Shown here: piece by piece, positions 1 to 8,214 of the stretch | Layout: every line of letters starts with the position of its first letter | Position numbering within the stretch: position 1 is the first letter of the stretch | Assembly (NCBI GenBank): GCA_937952305.1 | Contig: CALFZO010000108.1 | Span: 33,980-97,979 of the forward strand | DNA: 64,000 bases | Origin: an uncultured Anaerolineales bacterium | GTDB taxonomy: Bacteria > Chloroflexota > Anaerolineae > Anaerolineales > UBA6663 | Reading direction: 5' to 3' | The notes under the pieces: generated by a model | What the model was told of the DNA's origin: nothing | What the model saw: the letters and a program-made list of their open reading frames with translations, nothing else | Database searches by the model: none | Program-made: the position numbers and the translations under genes

Positions 1-1
1 G

Positions 2-184
2 CGCGATGTGGTGGCGGCCGCCACCGGCGATCTGCTGACCGGGTACGTGCTGGTGTTCGGGACAGACGCGCTGCTGCTGCTGGCTTCGCTGCTGCTGCTG
101 CGTCGGGTGGAGGTCGGGCAGTTCCGGCGCCGGGCCGATCAGCCGGGCGTGGTGGAGCAGCTGGCGCTGGCGCGCGAGGCGTAG
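2..184 (+). CDS. C-terminal end of a multi-pass membrane transporter (partial)
   Basis: The frame is open from the left edge and ends in TAG, so only the last 60 residues are visible. They hold one hydrophobic segment (GYVLVF through a run of Leu) followed by a basic tail with RRVEVGQFRRRA. A final transmembrane helix followed by Leu-Arg-Arg-Val and Phe-Arg is what I recall from the PucC/BCD branch of the major facilitator superfamily, some of which move (bacterio)chlorophyll. That assignment is an inference from a short tail; any polytopic transporter is possible. The start lies outside the window. Confidence 0.5.
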   Translation, partial: RDVVAAATGDLLTGYVLVFGTDALLLLASLLLLRRVEVGQFRRRADQPGVVEQLALAREA

Positions 185-276
185 GCGCGGCGCCGGCCGG
201 GGGTGAGACCGTGAGCGGGCGCGCCGGTTTCAAACCGAGCGCCGCCCGCTTTCACGTCGGTCCACGGCAACTTTGC

Positions 277-282
277 TACAAT
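277..282 (+). promoter_or_regulatory. -10 box of a leaderless promoter for the PHP gene
   Basis: TGCTACAAT forms an extended -10 element ending 7 nt before the ATG at 290, so the transcript would begin at or next to that start codon. No good -35 hexamer is visible at 16-18 bp. The same geometry recurs at several other genes here. Confidence 0.5.
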
Positions 283-289
283 GCCCCTG

Positions 290-1090
290 ATGATCCCCCA
301 AGACTATCACATGCACACGGAATACTCCGTGGACAGCAAAACGCCGATGGAAGTGATGTGCCTGAGCGCCGTCGAGAAGGGCATCCCGGAAATCGGCTTC
401 ACCGAGCATCACGATCTGCACGCCGACGAGTGGCCGCGCGATTGGTTCAAGCCCAAGCCCTGGTTCCTGGAGCTGCGCCGCTGCCGCGAGATCTTCGACG
501 GCGAGCTGACCATCCGCGCCGGCGTCGAGATCGGTGAGCCGCACCTGTTCCCGGACGAGACGCGCGCGCTGCTAGCCGCCCACCCCTTTGACTACGCGTT
601 GGGCTCGCTGCACTGGGTCGGCCGCGCCAACATCTTCGACAAGGCCTACTTCCAGCGCCCCGCCGATGAAGCTTATCGCGAGTTCTTCATTGAGCTGGAG
701 CGCATGACGCGCCTGGGCGGCTTCGATATCCTCAGCCACTTCGACGTGCCGGTGCGCACCGGTTTCAGCGTCTACGGCAGCTACGACCCGACGCGCTACG
801 AGGACGTCATCCGGCCGGTGCTGCGCAACTGCATCGAGCACGGGATCGCGCTGGACATCAACACCTCGGCGATGCGCGGCCGCGCCAAGGTCCTCAACCC
901 GGGCGTCGAAATCCTGCGCTGGTACGTGGAGCTGGGCGGCCAACGGGTGACGCTCGGCTCGGACGCCCATCACCCGGACCACATCGGCCTACACCTGGAC
1001 CAGGCCCTGGCCGCCGTCCGGGCCGCCGGCCTGACCCATCTGACCTTCTTCGAAAAGCGGAAGCCGCGCCTGGTTCCTATACCGGCCTGA
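290..1090 (+). CDS. PHP-domain histidinol-phosphatase-like phosphoesterase
   Basis: A 266-residue metal-dependent phosphoesterase of the PHP family, the class that includes HisK-type histidinol phosphatase. The N-terminus has the metal-binding DYHMHTEYSVD motif. Further metal-ligand motifs follow: TEHHD, a Glu in the GVEIGEPH segment, LSHFD, and SDAHH near the C-terminus. Length and motif order fit the histidinol-phosphatase branch, but no other his genes lie nearby, so the substrate is uncertain. An in-frame ATG exists at 281. I prefer 290 because the -10 box overlaps 281 and no ribosome binding site precedes either codon. Confidence 0.82.
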   Translation: MIPQDYHMHTEYSVDSKTPMEVMCLSAVEKGIPEIGFTEHHDLHADEWPRDWFKPKPWFLELRRCREIFDGELTIRAGVEIGEPHLFPDETRALLAAHPFDYALGSLHWVGRANIFDKAYFQRPADEAYREFFIELERMTRLGGFDILSHFDVPVRTGFSVYGSYDPTRYEDVIRPVLRNCIEHGIALDINTSAMRGRAKVLNPGVEILRWYVELGGQRVTLGSDAHHPDHIGLHLDQALAAVRAAGLTHLTFFEKRKPRLVPIPA

Positions 1091-1102
1091 CGGCTGTTTG
1101 GC

Positions 1103-2815
1103 ATGTCCTCGCGCCAGCCAGTGCTCTTCGCCCTGTCCGTGCCCCTGGCCGTGGTGCTGGCGCTCGGGCTGGGGTGGGCCGCCGCCCAGCCCGTCCCGCC
1201 CGCCGCGCCGGACCTACCCGCGCCAGAGTTTGACGGCGGCCGCGCCCAGGCCGACGCCGAAGCCTGGGGCGCGGCCTATCCGGTCCGCGTCGTGGGGTCG
1301 TCCGAGAACGCGGCCTTCCGCGCCGGACTGCTCGCCACCCTGACCGGGCTTGGCCTGGAGGTGGAGACCCAGCCCTTCACGGTCACGGTGGCCTCCCAGG
1401 CCCGCGCCGGCGTGAACGTGATCGCGCGCGCGCCGGGGACGGGCTCCGGCCCGGTGCTGCTGCTGCTCGCCCACTATGACACCCTCCCGGATAGCGGCCT
1501 CGACAATCGCGCTGGCGTAGCCGCCCTGGTCGAACTGGCGCGCGTCTTCACGTCGGCAGACGCGGGCGTGCCGCTGGTCTTCGCCTTCACCGACTCGCGG
1601 GCCTACGGCCAGGCCTGGGGCGCCAAGGCCTTGAGCGAGACCTGGCCGGCCGAACAACCGATCCGGGCGGCGTTGTCCGTAGAAACCCGGCAGGACCAGG
1701 CGGGGGGCCTGTTGCAAGTGGACGGCGCGGGCTTTTGGTTTGGGTATGCGCCGGTCTGGCTGCGCCAGTTGACGCGGGAAGCCGCCGCCGCCGCCGGCGT
1801 CACCGCGGTCGAGCCGCTGGGCCTGGATGAGGCCCTGGTCCGCGCGCTGCCGTTCACGATGCGGGACGCCAGCCTGCTGATGGGCCGCGGTGTTCCCGCC
1901 GTGACCTTGAGCGTCGGGCCGGAGGCTCTCTCAGCCCAGGCGCTGTCGGCGTTGGGCCAGACGGCCGAGCTGTGGGTGCGGGGCCTGGCCGCCCGGCGCG
2001 AGGCGGAGCCGGCCTCGGCCTGGGCGGGATGGCGGTTAGACGACGCGCGCGTCCTGCCGGCCTGGGCCGCGCGGGTTGCTTCACTGCTTCTGTTGACGCC
2101 GCTCTTTCTAGCCACCGGCCTGGAACTGTGGGCGCGGCGTCCGCGCTGGTCGGCCGTGTGGCCAGAACTGCTGGCGCTGGCCGGCGCCCTCGCGCCGCTG
2201 CTCAACGCCTATGCCGTGGCCTTCGTCCTCGTCCGCGTCAACGTGTTGCCGCGCTATGAATGGTTTCCGGCCGCTCCCGGCGATCGATTCCTGTTACAGC
2301 CAACAGACTGGGCGATGCTGGTTCTGCTGGCCTTTGTCGGTCTGTCGGCCTGGGACATCTTCTATCGCGAGCGTGGCTGGGGGCGCTGGGCGGATCAGCG
2401 GCCCAACGTCGAGCGGAACGTGGCACTGCTGGGCGCGTTCTCGGGGCTGGCGTTGTTGGTCTGGGGCCTTAACGATTTCGCGGCGGTCTTGTTTCTGCTC
2501 CCGGCGGCCTGGCTGTGGCCGTGGATTGCGCCGCGCCCGGTGCCGGCGGGTCGTATCCTGAACGGCCTGTTGGCGGTGGGCGGCCTGCTGGGGCTGCTGG
2601 CCGTCTTCATCGGGGTGGCGCTGACACCGGGCCTGGGGCTGTGGTGGTGGTTCCTGACCGCCGGCGCCATGTACGGGCTTATCCCCGCGCCGGTGGTGCT
2701 GGTTTGGGCCGTCTTCATCGCTCTGTGGGTGCGCTTCCTTAGACTGGGGACGCGGTCGTTGGACGCCGTCTCGGCCCATCCAGTTGGCCTTTCCCCTTAT
2801 GATGGTCATAAGTAA
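1103..2815 (+). CDS. Membrane-anchored M28-like peptidase with degraded metal site
   Basis: A 570-residue protein with an N-terminal signal/anchor helix, an extracytoplasmic M28 aminopeptidase-like domain (about residues 40-300) and a C-terminal membrane domain of several helices (about 320-550). The M28 signature AHYDT, followed by DSGLDNRAGVAALVELAR, supplies the expected first ligands. The usual Glu-Glu pair (normally GEExG) is replaced by TDSRAYG, so the general base and one zinc ligand appear lost. M28 domains fused to multi-helix membrane tails are known, for example in vacuolar and ER-type peptidases. It starts 12 bp after the PHP gene and is probably cotranscribed. A non-catalytic or altered role is an inference. 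Confidence 0.7.
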   Translation: MSSRQPVLFALSVPLAVVLALGLGWAAAQPVPPAAPDLPAPEFDGGRAQADAEAWGAAYPVRVVGSSENAAFRAGLLATLTGLGLEVETQPFTVTVASQARAGVNVIARAPGTGSGPVLLLLAHYDTLPDSGLDNRAGVAALVELARVFTSADAGVPLVFAFTDSRAYGQAWGAKALSETWPAEQPIRAALSVETRQDQAGGLLQVDGAGFWFGYAPVWLRQLTREAAAAAGVTAVEPLGLDEALVRALPFTMRDASLLMGRGVPAVTLSVGPEALSAQALSALGQTAELWVRGLAARREAEPASAWAGWRLDDARVLPAWAARVASLLLLTPLFLATGLELWARRPRWSAVWPELLALAGALAPLLNAYAVAFVLVRVNVLPRYEWFPAAPGDRFLLQPTDWAMLVLLAFVGLSAWDIFYRERGWGRWADQRPNVERNVALLGAFSGLALLVWGLNDFAAVLFLLPAAWLWPWIAPRPVPAGRILNGLLAVGGLLGLLAVFIGVALTPGLGLWWWFLTAGAMYGLIPAPVVLVWAVFIALWVRFLRLGTRSLDAVSAHPVGLSPYDGHK

Positions 2816-2881
2816 TTAGATTAGGATAGGGTGAGAGCGGGTGATAAAATAGGGTGATATAAGCCGAATTTAGGAGCGAAT

Positions 2882-3814
2882 ATGGCCGCCATCACTTCGC
2901 GCTTCTCGAGTTTTGTGGAAGGCGTGCTCTACCGAGGCCGGGAAGGTCACTGGGCCTTCATCTTCCACCGTGTCTCGGGCCTGGCGATCCTGTTGTTTGT
3001 CGCCATCCACGTCGTGGACACCTCCTGGGTCGCCTACTGGCCCACCAGTTATGAGCACGCCATTGGCCTGTACGGCTCGCTGCCCTTCCTCATCAGTGAG
3101 TATTTCCTCTTCGCGGCCATCGTCTATCACGGCATCAATGGCCTGAACATCATCATCAAGGACACTTTCCCGAGCTGGTGGAACAAGCACCTGCAGGCGA
3201 ACTCGTTCTGGAAGATCATCGCCCTGTCGGCGCTGTGCTGGCTGCCGGCCGCGTACTTCGTCACGCTCAACATCTACAACTTCCACTTGTGCCCGGCCCT
3301 GGGCGGCAGCTGCGGCGGCGCGGAGCCGCCGGTCCCGTTTGCGGGCCTGAGCATCACCTACCTGATCGTCCCGGTCGTCAGCCTCATCCTGGCGGCGGTG
3401 CTGGCTTACGGCGGAACCTTCAACCAGAACGTGGTGGCCAAGGCGCCGCGCTATGTGAGCGTGCCGGGCCGCAACCTGGAGACCTGGTCGTGGCTGTTCA
3501 TGCGCTGGAGTGGCGGGCTGCTGCTGCTGCTGATCTGGATCCATGTCCTCGCCAACGCCCTGCTCACCGGCGCGCACCACATCGACCTGGCCTACGTGGC
3601 TGACCGCTGGGCGCAGCCGCTCAACTGGGGGGCGACGTTCACGATCCTGATGTTGGCGGTGCTGCACGGCCTGAACGGCCTGCGCGCCGTCCTGGGGGAT
3701 TACCTGCACGGGCAGGCGGCCAACCGCGCCGTCGCCGTGGTAATCCTGATCGCCTGGCTGGTGTTGACCGGGCTGGGCGCCTACGCGATGTTCGCCGGTG
3801 TGCAGACGGCCTGA
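2882..3814 (+). CDS. sdhC: Succinate dehydrogenase cytochrome b anchor, SdhC-SdhD fusion
   Basis: A 310-residue membrane anchor of succinate dehydrogenase (complex II), which binds heme b and passes electrons to quinone. Residues 1-135 form an SdhC-like unit with HRVSGLAI and a candidate heme ligand His83 in YHGINGLN. Residues about 200-304 form a second unit with RWSGGLLLLLIWIH and His262 in LHGLNGLRAVLGDY, matching the SdhD pattern. An extra helix at about 155-177 joins them, giving about seven helices. Single SdhC or SdhD chains usually have 110-150 residues, so this is a fusion. AGGAGCG precedes the ATG. It is the first gene of sdhCAB. Confidence 0.85.
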   Translation: MAAITSRFSSFVEGVLYRGREGHWAFIFHRVSGLAILLFVAIHVVDTSWVAYWPTSYEHAIGLYGSLPFLISEYFLFAAIVYHGINGLNIIIKDTFPSWWNKHLQANSFWKIIALSALCWLPAAYFVTLNIYNFHLCPALGGSCGGAEPPVPFAGLSITYLIVPVVSLILAAVLAYGGTFNQNVVAKAPRYVSVPGRNLETWSWLFMRWSGGLLLLLIWIHVLANALLTGAHHIDLAYVADRWAQPLNWGATFTILMLAVLHGLNGLRAVLGDYLHGQAANRAVAVVILIAWLVLTGLGAYAMFAGVQTA

Positions 3815-3835
3815 GCCCAAGGAGAGAGACCGAGG

Positions 3836-5632
3836 ATGACCCAGCAGCACCAGTTTGATGCGTTGATCGTCGGCGCTGGCGGCGCCGGCCTGATGGCGGC
3901 CCTGCACGCGTCCAAGGCGGCCAATGTCGCCGTCATCTCCAAGCTGTATCCCACCCGCTCCCATACCGGCACGGCCCAGGGCGGCATCGCCGCGGCGCTG
4001 GCCAACATGGAAGAGGACCACTGGGAATGGCACATGTTCGATACGATCAAAGGCGGCGATTACCTGGTGGACCAGGACGCGGCCGAGATCCTGGCCCGTG
4101 ATGCCATCGACGCCGTCATCGAGCTCGAGCACATGGGCCTGCCCTTTGACCGGACGCCGGACGGCCGCATCGAGCAGCGCCGCTTCGGCGGCCACACGGC
4201 CGAATACGGCAAACGGCCGGTGATGCGCGCCTGCAAGTCCGCCGACCGCACCGGCCACATGATCCTGCAGACGCTCTACCAGAACTGCATCAAGCAGAAG
4301 GTGAAGTTCTTCGACGAGTTCTTCGTCGTGGACCTGATCGTGACCGACGGCGCCTGCCAGGGCGTGGTGGCCGTGGAGATCAACACCGGCGAGGTGCACC
4401 TCTTCCACGCCAAGGCCACGCTGCTGGCCTCGGGCGGCTTCGGGCGCATGTTCAAGGTGACATCCAACGCCCACTCGCTCACCGGTGACCCGGTGGCGGC
4501 GGTGTGGCGGCGCGGCCTGCCGCTGGAGGACATGGAGTTCTTCCAGTTCCATCCCACCGGCATGTACAAGCTCGGCATCCTGCTGTCCGAGGCGGCCCGC
4601 GGCGAGGGCGGCGTCTTCATCAACGACAAAGGCGAGCGCTTCATGGAGCGCTACGCGCCCACCATGAAGGACCTGGCCTCGCGCGACGTCTGCTCGCGCT
4701 GCATCTACCTGGAGGTCAAGGAAGGCCGCGGCATCGGCGGCAAGGACTACGTCTACATCGATATCCGGCCGGAGACGATCAATCGCTACCAGAGCGGCCC
4801 GGGCGGCAAGACGGTGACCGCCGAGGAGCTGGAGAAGAAGCTGCCGGACATCATCGAGATGATGCGTGTCTACCAGGGCGTTGACCCGATCACGGCGCCG
4901 GTGCCGATCCAGCCCACCGCCCACTACGCCATGGGCGGGGTGCCCACCGACGCGGACGGCCGCGCGCTGGCCGACGAGCGCGGCACGCTGGTGCCCGGCC
5001 TGTTCGCAGCCGGCGAGTGCGCGTGCGTGTCCGTCCACGGCGCCAACCGCCTGGGCACCAACTCGCTGGTGGACCTGGTGGTCTTCGGGCGGCGCGGCGG
5101 CCGGGCCATGGCCGAGTACGTCCAGACGGCCGAGCTCAAGCCCCTGCCCGCCGACCCGGCCGGCGCGGTGGTGCAGGAGCTGGAGCGCATCCGCCGCCAG
5201 ACCGGCACCGAGAAGGCGGCCAAGATCCGCGCCGAACTGCAAGAAGTGATGATGGACAACGTCGGCGTCTTCCGCACCGGGCCGATGATCGCCACCGCGC
5301 TGGCGAAGGTGCGCGAGCTGAAGGAACGCTTCGGCCGCGTTCAGATCGACGACAAGGGGCAGCGCTTCAACACCGACCTGCTGGAGACCTTCGAACTGGG
5401 CTGCCTGCTGGACCTGGCCGAGGCCACCGCCCTCTCGGCCCTCAACCGCACCGAGAGCCGCGGCGCCCACTCGCGCGACGATTTCCCGAAGCGCGACGAC
5501 GTCGACTGGCTGAAGCACACCTTCGTCCGCTACACCGGCCCGGCCAGCGCGGCGCCGACCAACGGCCAGACCGCCATCACCTACAAGCCCGTGACCATCA
5601 CCAAGTTCCAGCCGCAGGAGCGCAAGTACTAG
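3836..5632 (+). CDS. sdhA: Succinate dehydrogenase flavoprotein subunit
   Basis: A 598-residue catalytic subunit that oxidises succinate to fumarate on covalently bound FAD. The N-terminus has the dinucleotide motif GAGGAG (residues 13-18), and His43 in RSHTGTAQGG is the expected FAD-linking histidine. The substrate-site motifs HPTGMY and EAARGEGG are present, as is HGANRLGTNSL in the C-terminal part. Full length for the family. An AGGAGAG ribosome site lies upstream and the gene follows the fused sdhCD by 21 bp. It passes electrons to SdhB, encoded next. Confidence 0.97.
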   Translation: MTQQHQFDALIVGAGGAGLMAALHASKAANVAVISKLYPTRSHTGTAQGGIAAALANMEEDHWEWHMFDTIKGGDYLVDQDAAEILARDAIDAVIELEHMGLPFDRTPDGRIEQRRFGGHTAEYGKRPVMRACKSADRTGHMILQTLYQNCIKQKVKFFDEFFVVDLIVTDGACQGVVAVEINTGEVHLFHAKATLLASGGFGRMFKVTSNAHSLTGDPVAAVWRRGLPLEDMEFFQFHPTGMYKLGILLSEAARGEGGVFINDKGERFMERYAPTMKDLASRDVCSRCIYLEVKEGRGIGGKDYVYIDIRPETINRYQSGPGGKTVTAEELEKKLPDIIEMMRVYQGVDPITAPVPIQPTAHYAMGGVPTDADGRALADERGTLVPGLFAAGECACVSVHGANRLGTNSLVDLVVFGRRGGRAMAEYVQTAELKPLPADPAGAVVQELERIRRQTGTEKAAKIRAELQEVMMDNVGVFRTGPMIATALAKVRELKERFGRVQIDDKGQRFNTDLLETFELGCLLDLAEATALSALNRTESRGAHSRDDFPKRDDVDWLKHTFVRYTGPASAAPTNGQTAITYKPVTITKFQPQERKY

Positions 5633-5688
5633 ACTCCAATCGCTAATCTCTAGTCTCTAATCTCCAATCTCTAATCTCTAATCTACAA
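5633..5688 (+). repeat. Tandem heptamer repeat between sdhA and sdhB
   Basis: Eight consecutive 7-bp units, mostly TCTCTAA with variants TCTCCAA, TCGCTAA, TCTCTAG and TCTACAA. The array starts immediately after the sdhA stop codon. Seven is not a multiple of three and the array lies outside both genes. It separates two genes that are otherwise one operon, so it would be transcribed as a pyrimidine-rich spacer. Confidence 0.9.
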
Positions 5689-5743
5689 ACCCTGTCTCAA
5701 AGAGAGACGCGAGGCTGGAGACCAAAGGTTGCCGGAAACCACC

Positions 5744-6460
5744 ATGAAATTCAAAGTCAAGATCAAGCGCTACAACCCAGAGACGGAACAGAAGCCGCAC
5801 TTTGAGACTTATGAGGTGGAGGCGGATCCGGGCGATCGCGTGCTGGACGTCCTGCACTATGTGAAATGGCAGCAGGACGGGACGCTGACGCTGCGGCGTT
5901 CCTGCGCGCACGGCATTTGCGGCTCCGATGCCATGCGCATCAACGGCCAGAACGCCTTGGCGTGCAAAGTCCTGGTTAAGGACGTGGTCAAAGAGGGCGG
6001 CCTGCTCACGGTGGAACCGCTGCTGGGCCTGCCCCTGGTCAAAGACCTGATCGTGGACATGGAGCCCTTCTTCGAGCACTACCGCTCGGTGATGCCGTTC
6101 CTGGTGAACAACGACGCCCTGCCGGCTGATGGCCGTGAGCGGCTGCAGTCGCCCGAGGCCCGCGACCGCTTCGATAAGGGCACCTGGTGCATCCTGTGCG
6201 CGGCTTGCACCACTTCCTGTCCGTCCTTCTGGGGCAACGACCAGTACATCGGCCCAGCCGCGATCGTCCAGGCCCACCGCTTTGTCTTCGACGATCGGGA
6301 TCAGGGGGCCGCAGACCGCCTGGAAGTGCTCGGCCAGCAGTTCGGCGTCTGGCGTTGCCGGACCGCTTTCAACTGCACCAACGCCTGCCCGCGCGAGATC
6401 CCGGTGACCCAACTCATCGGTGAGGTCAAGCAAGCGCTGGCGACCGGTAAGCTGGAGTGA
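5744..6460 (+). CDS. sdhB: Succinate dehydrogenase iron-sulfur subunit
   Basis: A 238-residue electron-transfer subunit of complex II. The plant-type [2Fe-2S] site is SCAHGICGSDAM followed by a distal Cys in ALACK; Asp in place of the third Cys is normal, as in E. coli. The [4Fe-4S] ligands are CILCAACTTSCP and the [3Fe-4S] ligands are in CRTAFNCTNACP. I chose the ATG at 5744, which begins MKFKVKIKRYNP like other SdhB proteins. A TTG at 5729 (five extra residues) is an alternative. The gene ends just before a strong terminator. Confidence 0.95.
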   Translation: MKFKVKIKRYNPETEQKPHFETYEVEADPGDRVLDVLHYVKWQQDGTLTLRRSCAHGICGSDAMRINGQNALACKVLVKDVVKEGGLLTVEPLLGLPLVKDLIVDMEPFFEHYRSVMPFLVNNDALPADGRERLQSPEARDRFDKGTWCILCAACTTSCPSFWGNDQYIGPAAIVQAHRFVFDDRDQGAADRLEVLGQQFGVWRCRTAFNCTNACPREIPVTQLIGEVKQALATGKLE

Positions 6461-6485
6461 CTTGAGGCGACCCGAGCAGAAAGCC

Positions 6486-6513
6486 GAGAGCCCCGCACAG
6501 GGGCTCTCTTTTT
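6486..6513 (+). terminator. Rho-independent terminator of the sdh operon
   Basis: A 9-bp perfect stem (GAGAGCCCC with GGGGCTCTC) with a 5-nt loop is followed by five T residues. It lies 25 bp after the sdhB stop codon. Confidence 0.93.
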
Positions 6514-6581
6514 GTCAACGCCAGACCCGGCTTGTGCCGGCAGGCGCAAGCCGCGCCGCCCTGAGTGCCGGGAAATCCGCT

Positions 6582-6587
6582 TATAAT
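6582..6587 (+). promoter_or_regulatory. -10 box for the tRNA-Arg gene
   Basis: A consensus TATAAT sits 12 bp before the mature 5' end of the tRNA. I see no convincing -35 hexamer. Confidence 0.6.
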
Positions 6588-6599
6588 AATGACACTCTC

Positions 6600-6671
6600 G
6601 CCCCAGTAGTTCAACGGATAGAACAGGGCACTCCTAAGGCTCTAATGTGGGTTCAATTCCTGCCTGGGGCA
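6600..6671 (+). tRNA. tRNA-Arg (anticodon CCT)
   Basis: Folds as a 72-nt cloverleaf. The acceptor stem GCCCCAG/CTGGGGC has seven pairs and discriminator A, the D stem is GTTC/GAAC with GG in the loop, the anticodon loop is CTCCTAA (anticodon CCT, reads AGG), and the T loop is TTCAATT. The anticodon stem is weak: one G-T wobble, and an A-G mismatch at 31-39 next to the loop. The T stem also has two wobble pairs. CCA is not encoded. Confidence 0.85.
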
Positions 6672-6745
6672 CTGCATAACGCGTAACGCCCGCATTATTG
6701 GCCGGCGCTAATTCAGAAATCCGCATCATTATTCACGTTTTGGCC

Positions 6746-6773
6746 TTGACAATTACCCGCTCTGAACTAAACT
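6746..6773 (+). promoter_or_regulatory. Strong sigma-70-type promoter facing a hairpin
   Basis: A perfect TTGACA is followed after 16 bp by TAAACT. The predicted start, about 6780, falls at the base of the hairpin at 6779-6821. No plus-strand gene follows; the next gene is on the minus strand and ends at 6832. Confidence 0.55.
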
Positions 6774-6778
6774 AAGTG

Positions 6779-6821
6779 CAGATAAGCGTCCGGGTGCCCC
6801 CCTCACCCGGGCGCTTATCTG
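6779..6821 (+). other. 18-bp stem hairpin, possible small RNA or terminator
   Basis: Two 18-nt arms (6779-6796 and 6804-6821) pair along their whole length with a single G-T wobble, around a 7-nt pyrimidine loop (CCCCCCT). No T-run follows on either strand, so it is not a classical terminator. It starts where the promoter at 6746 would begin transcription. It also lies just downstream of the minus-strand gene at 6832, whose transcripts it could end or protect. Confidence 0.6.
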
Positions 6822-6831
6822 TTAAAGCCCG

Positions 6832-8121
6832 TCAACGCCGCAGCCCCTCCAACGCTTCCAACAACTGATCCACCTCAGCCGCCGTGTTGTAATGGGCCAG
6901 GCCGACGCGCACCATGCCGCCGCGCGCCTGGACGCCCAGCCGCTCCGCTATGGCGAGCGCATAGTAGTTGCCGTCCCAGACGTAGATCTGATGCTCGGCC
7001 AGGTGCTCGGCCACTTTGCGCGGGTGCCAGCCGTCGACGGTGAAGGACACGGTTGGGACGCGCCAGGCGGAGCGGGCCGGATCTACGATGCCGTGCACCT
7101 GCAGACCCCGGATCGTTTGCAGGCCGGCGATGAGCCGGGCCCCCAACGCCCGTTCGTAGTCCCCGAGTGCAGTCAGGCCGTGCACCAGAGCCGCGCGTCG
7201 TTCCGGGGAGGCTGTCGTGACCGGCCGGGTCAGGCTAGGGAAACCCGCCGGCGTCCGGCCGCCGTCCGACTGGCCCAGCCATTCCAGGTACTCCACCGCT
7301 CCGAGCACGCCCGCCAGGCCCTCATGGTTTTGTGTCCCCGTCTCCCACTTGCCGGGCGGGGTGTCAGTGGCCGGGCGCACCTTGTAGGCGCGCAGCTCGT
7401 CCAGCAGCGCGAATTTCCCGTAGAGCGCGCCCACGTGCGGGCCGAAAAACTTATAGGCTGAGCAGACCAGGAAGTCGCAATCCAACGCGCGCACGTCCAC
7501 CACGCCATGCGGCGCGTACTGCACCGCGTCGATGTAGACCCAGGCGCCCACGGCGTGCGCCCTCTGGGTGATGGCGGTCACATCGTTGATCGTGCCGACC
7601 GCGTTGGAGGCATAGCCCACCGCCACGATCTTGGTGCGCGGCGTGATCAGGGCCTCCAGATCGCGCCCGTTCAACGTGCAGTCGGCGGTGTCGATATCCA
7701 CCCAGCGGATCACGGCGCCGCGGTCCTCGGCCAGCAGCAGCCAGGGCGCGATGTTGGCGTCATGGTCCAGGCGCGTGACCACGATCTCGTCGCCGGGCTG
7801 CAGGCGGCGGCCCAACGCGCGCGAGACACTGAACGTCAGCGTGGTCATGTTCGCGCCAAAGACGATCTCGTCCGGCCGGCAGTTCAGCAGATCGGCCAGG
7901 GCGGCATGGGCCGCGTCCAGGATCGCATCCGAGGCGACCGAAGTGGGGAAGGCGCCGCCGTGGTTGGCATTGCAGCGCACCAGGTAATCGGCCATCCGGT
8001 CGACCACGCGCTGCGGCACCTGGGTGCCGCCCGGGTTGTCGAAGAAGACGCGCGCGGCGTCACCGGGGCTGGCGGCCAGGGCCGGGAAATGGGCGCGGAC
8101 GGCGGCGACGTCGAAGGGCAT
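6832..8121 (-). CDS. Cysteine desulfurase-like class V aminotransferase
   Basis: A 429-residue PLP-dependent fold-type I enzyme of the cysteine desulfurase-like group (I recall it as the VC1184-type family). The N-terminus has FDNPGGTQVP; the PLP phosphate and ring region includes DHDAN and YIDAVQYAPHG. The Schiff-base lysine is in CSAYKFFGPHVG, and the C-terminal half has KWETGTQNHEG. Known members resemble SufS/NifS, but many lack a demonstrated desulfurase role. AGGAG lies 9 nt upstream of the ATG. No suf or isc gene is adjacent, so the physiological reaction is open. Confidence 0.85.
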   Translation of the reverse strand: MPFDVAAVRAHFPALAASPGDAARVFFDNPGGTQVPQRVVDRMADYLVRCNANHGGAFPTSVASDAILDAAHAALADLLNCRPDEIVFGANMTTLTFSVSRALGRRLQPGDEIVVTRLDHDANIAPWLLLAEDRGAVIRWVDIDTADCTLNGRDLEALITPRTKIVAVGYASNAVGTINDVTAITQRAHAVGAWVYIDAVQYAPHGVVDVRALDCDFLVCSAYKFFGPHVGALYGKFALLDELRAYKVRPATDTPPGKWETGTQNHEGLAGVLGAVEYLEWLGQSDGGRTPAGFPSLTRPVTTASPERRAALVHGLTALGDYERALGARLIAGLQTIRGLQVHGIVDPARSAWRVPTVSFTVDGWHPRKVAEHLAEHQIYVWDGNYYALAIAERLGVQARGGMVRVGLAHYNTAAEVDQLLEALEGLRR

Positions 8122-8214
8122 CGAGCAACTCCTGGGGTGCGGGGTTGAGTTGGGCGGGTCAGCCCCGCAAGTGTATCACCGCCCTGACGGCGGCCTGGCC
8201 CGTTTAGGTACCTT

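Noticed and set aside
2870..5518. Very long minus-strand open frame opposite the sdh genes
   Set aside because: It is antisense to sdhC-sdhD and sdhA, which are unambiguous. Its His/Arg/Gln/Ala-rich translation is typical of a GC-rich shadow frame. Similar long frames opposite hoxF, hoxH and fdhA were rejected for the same reason.
5633..5688. CRISPR-like short repeat array
   Set aside because: The units are 7 bp and contiguous with no spacers, so it is a simple tandem repeat. No CRISPR array or cas gene was seen anywhere in the window.
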